A DNA stretch of 9,059 nt from SFTH01 sp963643985 (lineage in GTDB: Bacteria; Bacillota; Clostridia; Christensenellales; Aristaeellaceae): the NCBI GenBank assembly GCA_963643985.1, contig CAVINP010000083.1:1-9059 (forward strand), given 5' to 3'. The position numbers were made by a program, and so were the translations under genes. Positions 6,429-9,059 of the stretch are shown in pieces. Within the stretch, counting starts at the first letter, position 1, and the number at the start of each line of letters is the position of its first letter. Under the pieces are notes generated by a model. The model made no database searches. It was not told the DNA's origin and was given only the letters and a program-made list of their open reading frames with translations.

Positions 6429-7442
6429 ATGGCATTGCTTGAAGTTAAAGACCTGCGCACATCGTTCTTCACCGATGCAGGCGAAGTCAAGGCGGTGGAC
6501 GGTGTTTCTTTCCGCCTCGATCATGGCAAGGTGCTGGGCATCGTCGGTGAGTCCGGCAGCGGCAAGTCGGTCACAGCCTATTCCATTATGCAGATTCTGG
6601 CGCCGACCGGCAAGATCATTGGCGGCAGCGTAAAGCTCGACGGTCAGGAACTCGTAGGTGCGGGAGAAAAGGTGATGCATACGGTGCGCGGCAACCGCAT
6701 CTCCATCATCTTTCAGGACCCGATGACCTCCCTGAACCCGACTTATACGATCGGCCATCAGCTGATGGAGGCCATACTGCTTCATACCAAGCGCAACCGT
6801 GCGGAAGCGAAGGCGCGTGCGCTGGAAATGCTCAAGCTTGTCAACGTGAATGAGCCGGAAAAGCGCCTCAAGCAGTATCCCTTCGAGCTCTCCGGCGGCA
6901 TGCGTCAGAGGGTCATGATCGCTATGGCGCTGGCCTGTGAGCCGGATATACTGATCGCGGACGAGCCGACCACGGCACTGGACGTGACCATACAGGCTCA
7001 GATACTGGATCTGATGCGCGACCTGCAAAAGCAGCTGGGCATGGCCATCATCATGATCACGCATGACCTGGGCGTTGTGGCCCAGATGTGCGATGAAGTC
7101 ATCGTGATGTACGCCGGCGGCATCTGTGAGCAGGGCACGGCGGACGAGATTTTCTACAATCCCCGCCACGAATACACCAAGGGTCTGATGCGTTCGATCC
7201 CGACGGCGGCCAACAACGGCAAGCGTCTGGAGCCGATCACCGGCACGCCGATCGATCTGCTGAACATGCCTGCGGGCTGTCCGTTCGCACCCCGTTGCGA
7301 TGCGGCCATGAAGATCTGCCTGACGCAGCGTGCAGAGCGCATGATCATTAACTCCGATCACTTTTCAGCTTGCTGGATGAACGTCAGGCAGGGTATAGAA
7401 GACGGCACGATCAAGCCGGAAGGCGGTGAAGAAGATGTCTGA
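6429..7442 (+). CDS. oppD: Oligopeptide/dipeptide ABC transporter ATP-binding protein OppD
   Basis: A 337-aa cytoplasmic ATPase that powers uptake with OppF. Walker A GESGSGKS is at 40-47, the Q-loop FQDP at 95-98, the signature LSGGMRQR at 154-161, Walker B ILIADE at 174-179, the D-loop ALD at 183-185 and the switch histidine H212. The C-terminal oligopeptide-transporter extension holds C284, C290, C297 and C315 (C-x5-C-x6-C-x17-C), the pattern linked to an iron-sulfur cluster in this subfamily. The ATG has GGGGAG six bases upstream. Length is normal for OppD/DppD. The end overlaps the oppF start by 8 nt, indicating translational coupling. The exact substrate (oligopeptide, dipeptide or another small solute) cannot be read from the ATPase. 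Confidence 0.95.
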   Translation: MALLEVKDLRTSFFTDAGEVKAVDGVSFRLDHGKVLGIVGESGSGKSVTAYSIMQILAPTGKIIGGSVKLDGQELVGAGEKVMHTVRGNRISIIFQDPMTSLNPTYTIGHQLMEAILLHTKRNRAEAKARALEMLKLVNVNEPEKRLKQYPFELSGGMRQRVMIAMALACEPDILIADEPTTALDVTIQAQILDLMRDLQKQLGMAIIMITHDLGVVAQMCDEVIVMYAGGICEQGTADEIFYNPRHEYTKGLMRSIPTAANNGKRLEPITGTPIDLLNMPAGCPFAPRCDAAMKICLTQRAERMIINSDHFSACWMNVRQGIEDGTIKPEGGEEDV

Positions 7443-8415
7443 TACAAAGGAACTGGTTCGGGTCGAAGGCTTGAAGGAGTATTTTGATATCAACATGGGC
7501 TTCTTCCGCACCAGGCAGCTCAAGGCTGTCGACGACGTATCCTTTACCATTAACTGCGGCGAGACGCTCGGCCTGGTGGGCGAGTCCGGCTGCGGCAAGA
7601 CCACGGTCGGCCGCACAATACTGCATCTGTACAGGCCCACGGCGGGCAAGGTGTACTTCGAAGGCAAGGAGATCAAAACCAAGGAGGACATCATGGCCTT
7701 CCGCAAGAAGGCGGCGATGGTCTTTCAGGATCCCTATTCTTCGCTGAACCCGCGCATGACGGTTTCCGATATCGTCGGCGAACCGCTGGACGTGCATCAC
7801 CTCTGCGCCGGCAAGAAGGAGCGCGAGGAACGCATACTGGAGCTGCTGAGCTATGTGGGTTTGAACTCGGAGCACGCTTCGCGCTATGCACACGAGTTTT
7901 CCGGCGGCCAGCGTCAGCGCATCGGCATTGCCCGTGCACTGGCGGTCAACCCGCAGTTCATCGTCTGCGACGAGCCGGTTTCGGCGCTGGACGTGTCCAT
8001 ACAGGCGCAGGTCATCAACATGTTCGATGACCTGCAGGACAGGCTCAACCTGACCTACCTTTTCATCGCGCATGACCTGCTGGTGGTGCGGCACATATCC
8101 GATCGCATCGCCGTGATGTATCTGGGCAAGATGGTCGAGCTGGCGGATGCGGACGAGATATACAATCATCCGCTACATCCGTATTCGCAGTCGCTGCTCT
8201 CGGCCGTACCACTGCCCGATCCCAAGGCGGCCCGCGCCAACAAGCGCATCGTGCTCAGCGGCGATATTCCCAGCCCGCTGAATGCGCCGTCCGGCTGCCC
8301 GTTTCGCACGCGCTGCCGCTATGCCACCGAGGCCTGTGCGCAGTCCATGCCTTCCTTTGACGAGGTTGAGAAGGGCCACTTCGTGGCCTGCCACCGCGTG
8401 AAGGAGATCAATTAA
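7435..8415 (+). CDS. oppF: Oligopeptide/dipeptide ABC transporter ATP-binding protein OppF
   Basis: A 326-aa ATPase paired with OppD. The OppF-type N-terminus carries YFDINMGFFRTRQLKAVDDVSF. Walker A GESGCGKT is at 49-56, the Q-loop FQDP at 97-100 (continuing YSSLNPR), the signature FSGGQRQR at 155-162, Walker B FIVCDE at 175-180 and the switch histidine H213. The C-terminal extension has C288, C294, C301 and C319, with the same spacing as OppD. I chose the ATG preceded by AGGCGG at 8 bases; an in-frame GTG three codons upstream (7426) is possible. The first codons overlap the oppD stop by 8 nt. All catalytic motifs are intact in both ATPases, unlike systems where one site is degenerate. Confidence 0.95.
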   Translation: MSDTKELVRVEGLKEYFDINMGFFRTRQLKAVDDVSFTINCGETLGLVGESGCGKTTVGRTILHLYRPTAGKVYFEGKEIKTKEDIMAFRKKAAMVFQDPYSSLNPRMTVSDIVGEPLDVHHLCAGKKEREERILELLSYVGLNSEHASRYAHEFSGGQRQRIGIARALAVNPQFIVCDEPVSALDVSIQAQVINMFDDLQDRLNLTYLFIAHDLLVVRHISDRIAVMYLGKMVELADADEIYNHPLHPYSQSLLSAVPLPDPKAARANKRIVLSGDIPSPLNAPSGCPFRTRCRYATEACAQSMPSFDEVEKGHFVACHRVKEIN

Positions 8416-8484
8416 TTCCGATTCAGAAATGCGCAAATGCGTGTTTTTGAAAATATACTCAAAAAGTTTCAAGGAGACACTACA

Positions 8485-8694
8485 ATGAAAAAGATTTTTG
8501 CTCTGCTGTTGGTACTGGTTCTGTTCGCTGTGACGCTGACTGCATGCAGCAAGAAGGAAGCTGCTGTTGAGGCCACCGAAGCTCCCGCAGCAGCCACTGA
8601 AGAGACCACCGAAGAGGCTGCAACCGAGGAGACCACCGAAGAAGTGACTGAGGAAGCCACCGAAGACACCGCTGAGACCACGGAGGCCAACTGA
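8485..8694 (+). CDS. Small acidic Glu/Thr/Ala-rich lipoprotein
   Basis: A 69-aa predicted lipoprotein. It has a type II signal peptide, MKK followed by a hydrophobic core and the lipobox LTAC, with the acylated cysteine at residue 21. The mature part is only 49 residues from that cysteine: SKKEAAVEATEAPA and then irregular Glu/Thr/Ala repeats (EETTEEAATEETTEE). It has no globular domain and should be a disordered, strongly acidic tail on the outer membrane face. AAGGAGA (8471-8477) lies just upstream of the ATG. The gene follows oppF by 69 bp in the same direction and precedes a second lipoprotein whose first 35 residues match it at 28 positions. It may be a real small lipoprotein or a truncated duplicate of the neighbour's 5' end. 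Function unknown. Three in-frame possibilities exist upstream (for example an ATG at 8437), but none gives a proper signal peptide. Confidence 0.72.
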   Translation: MKKIFALLLVLVLFAVTLTACSKKEAAVEATEAPAAATEETTEEAATEETTEEVTEEATEDTAETTEAN

Positions 8695-8706
8695 TTTTTT
8701 TGACCA

Positions 8707-8725
8707 GGGGTGCAGATTGCACTTT
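8707..8725 (+). other. Possible mRNA hairpin between the two lipoprotein genes
   Basis: GTGCA and TGCAC pair around a GAT loop, and three further G-U pairs could extend the stem to 8 pairs. It follows a run of seven T (8695-8701) rather than preceding one, so it does not look like an intrinsic terminator. It could mark RNA processing or stability differences between oppBCDF and the downstream lipoprotein. Confidence 0.25.
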
Positions 8726-8760
8726 GGAATACTGCCTAAAGTAAAGAGGGAGGAAGAAAA

Positions 8761-9059
8761 ATGAAGAAGGTTCTGGCTCTGCTGCTGGTTCTGGTCATGT
8801 TCACCGTTGGCCTGAGCGCCTGCGGCAAGAAGGAAGCTGCTGTCGAAGCGACCGAAGCTCCTGCCGAGGAGACCACCGAGGAAGCAACCGAAGCTCCCGC
8901 CGAGGAAGCAACCGAAGAAGCTGCTACTGAGGAAAATGCAACTGAGGAAGCTGCTACAGAGGAAGCAACGACTGAGGAAGCTGTTGAAGCCGTAAGCGAA
9001 GAAGCTGCTGTCGAAGAAGCAACCGAAGCTCCCGCCGAGGAAGCTGCCACCGAAGAAGC
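8761..9059 (+). CDS. Acidic-repeat lipoprotein, possible OppA-type substrate-binding protein (3' end outside window)
   Basis: The first 99 residues of a lipoprotein. The signal peptide MKKVLALLLVLVMF ends in the lipobox LSAC with Cys21. A GKKEAAVEATEAPAEE segment follows and then at least 60 residues of Glu/Thr/Ala repeats; 30 of the 78 visible residues after the cysteine are glutamate. GGGAGG (8748-8753) lies 7 bases before the ATG. The gene is last in a block after oppBCDF, where many Firmicutes carry oppA, so a family 5 solute-binding protein tethered by an unusually long acidic linker is plausible. No part of such a domain is visible, and it could equally be a second small lipoprotein. 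The start closely resembles that of the 69-aa lipoprotein upstream, so the two arose by duplication. Internal near-exact nucleotide repeats suggest that the tail changes length. Confidence 0.75.
   Translation, partial: MKKVLALLLVLVMFTVGLSACGKKEAAVEATEAPAEETTEEATEAPAEEATEEAATEENATEEAATEEATTEEAVEAVSEEAAVEEATEAPAEEAATEE
8881..8909 (+). repeat. 29-nt direct repeat in the acidic tail, copy 1
   Basis: It is identical to 9016-9044 and encodes EATEAPAEEA. The spacing of 135 bp is an exact multiple of three, so recombination between the copies would keep the frame. Confidence 0.85.
9016..9044 (+). repeat. 29-nt direct repeat in the acidic tail, copy 2
   Basis: It is identical to 8881-8909 and in the same frame. 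It is preceded by an EEAAVE segment that echoes the start of the mature protein (KEAAVEATEAPAEE), which suggests a larger internal duplication. Confidence 0.85.

Noticed and set aside
4837..6435. Long minus-strand open frame across the N gap
   Set aside because: It owes its length to N codons and is antisense to oppB and oppC, whose family signatures are unambiguous.
8421..8450. Terminator after oppF (CGCA-AA-TGCG followed by TTTTT)
   Set aside because: The stem is only 4 bp with a 2-base loop, too weak and sterically unlikely. Read-through into the lipoprotein genes is expected.
8881..9044. CRISPR-like repeats
   Set aside because: The repeats are in-frame coding repeats of a Glu/Thr/Ala tail, without regular spacers or palindromic character.
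8736..9050. Ser/Ala/Val-rich minus-strand frame
   Set aside because: It is the reverse-strand shadow of the Glu/Thr/Ala repeats of the lipoprotein and has no ribosome-binding site or family features.

Overview
The window looks like draft or metagenome-assembled DNA from a Gram-positive anaerobe, most likely a GC-rich member of the Clostridia. The evidence is strong GGAGG-type ribosome-binding sites, sigma-A-like promoters, lipobox lipoproteins next to an oligopeptide ABC transporter, and a single-pass SurA/PpiC-like foldase. The assignment is an inference; there is no rRNA or other marker gene. A run of 556 N bases (5007-5562) shows that the sequence was scaffolded.

Layout. (1) 3 to about 857, plus strand: the C-terminal part of a large phage/ICE-type polyvalent protein with a probable MuF-C-like domain. 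Its 5' end is outside the window and it has no stop codon of its own before its frame runs antisense into the next genes, so this is a truncation scar, an integration edge or an assembly join. (2) 861-2398, minus strand: two tandem alpha/beta-hydrolase esterases of the EstA/FrmB (esterase D) family, each 257 aa, overlapping by 10 nt and each with a complete Ser-Asp-His triad. (3) 2399-2674: a divergent intergenic region with one promoter for the esterases and one for the foldase. (4) 2675-4240, plus: a membrane-anchored SurA/PpiC-like foldase with a cytoplasmic tail that carries a duplicated GRHAA motif. (5) 4241-4404: an intergenic region with a good promoter and two copies of the palindrome AACCGGTT, about 86 bp apart, which look like operators. 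(6) 4405 to the window end, plus: an oligopeptide/dipeptide transporter operon, oppB (3' end in the N gap), oppC (5' end in the gap), oppD, oppF, a 69-aa acidic lipoprotein, and the start of a second, closely similar lipoprotein that runs off the window.

How the genes fit together. OppB and OppC would form the membrane channel and OppD and OppF the ATPase pair. The lipoprotein that starts at 8761 sits where many Firmicutes keep oppA, so it may be the substrate-binding protein, although only its signal peptide and a long Glu/Thr/Ala-rich segment are visible. The foldase could help exported proteins such as these lipoproteins fold outside the membrane. The esterases probably deacylate small esters in the cytoplasm; no signal peptide is seen.

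The least ordinary parts are the paired acidic lipoproteins, the paired AACCGGTT palindromes around the opp promoter, and the mobile-element fragment that abuts the esterase pair. I do not see a clear new defence or mobile system in the window.
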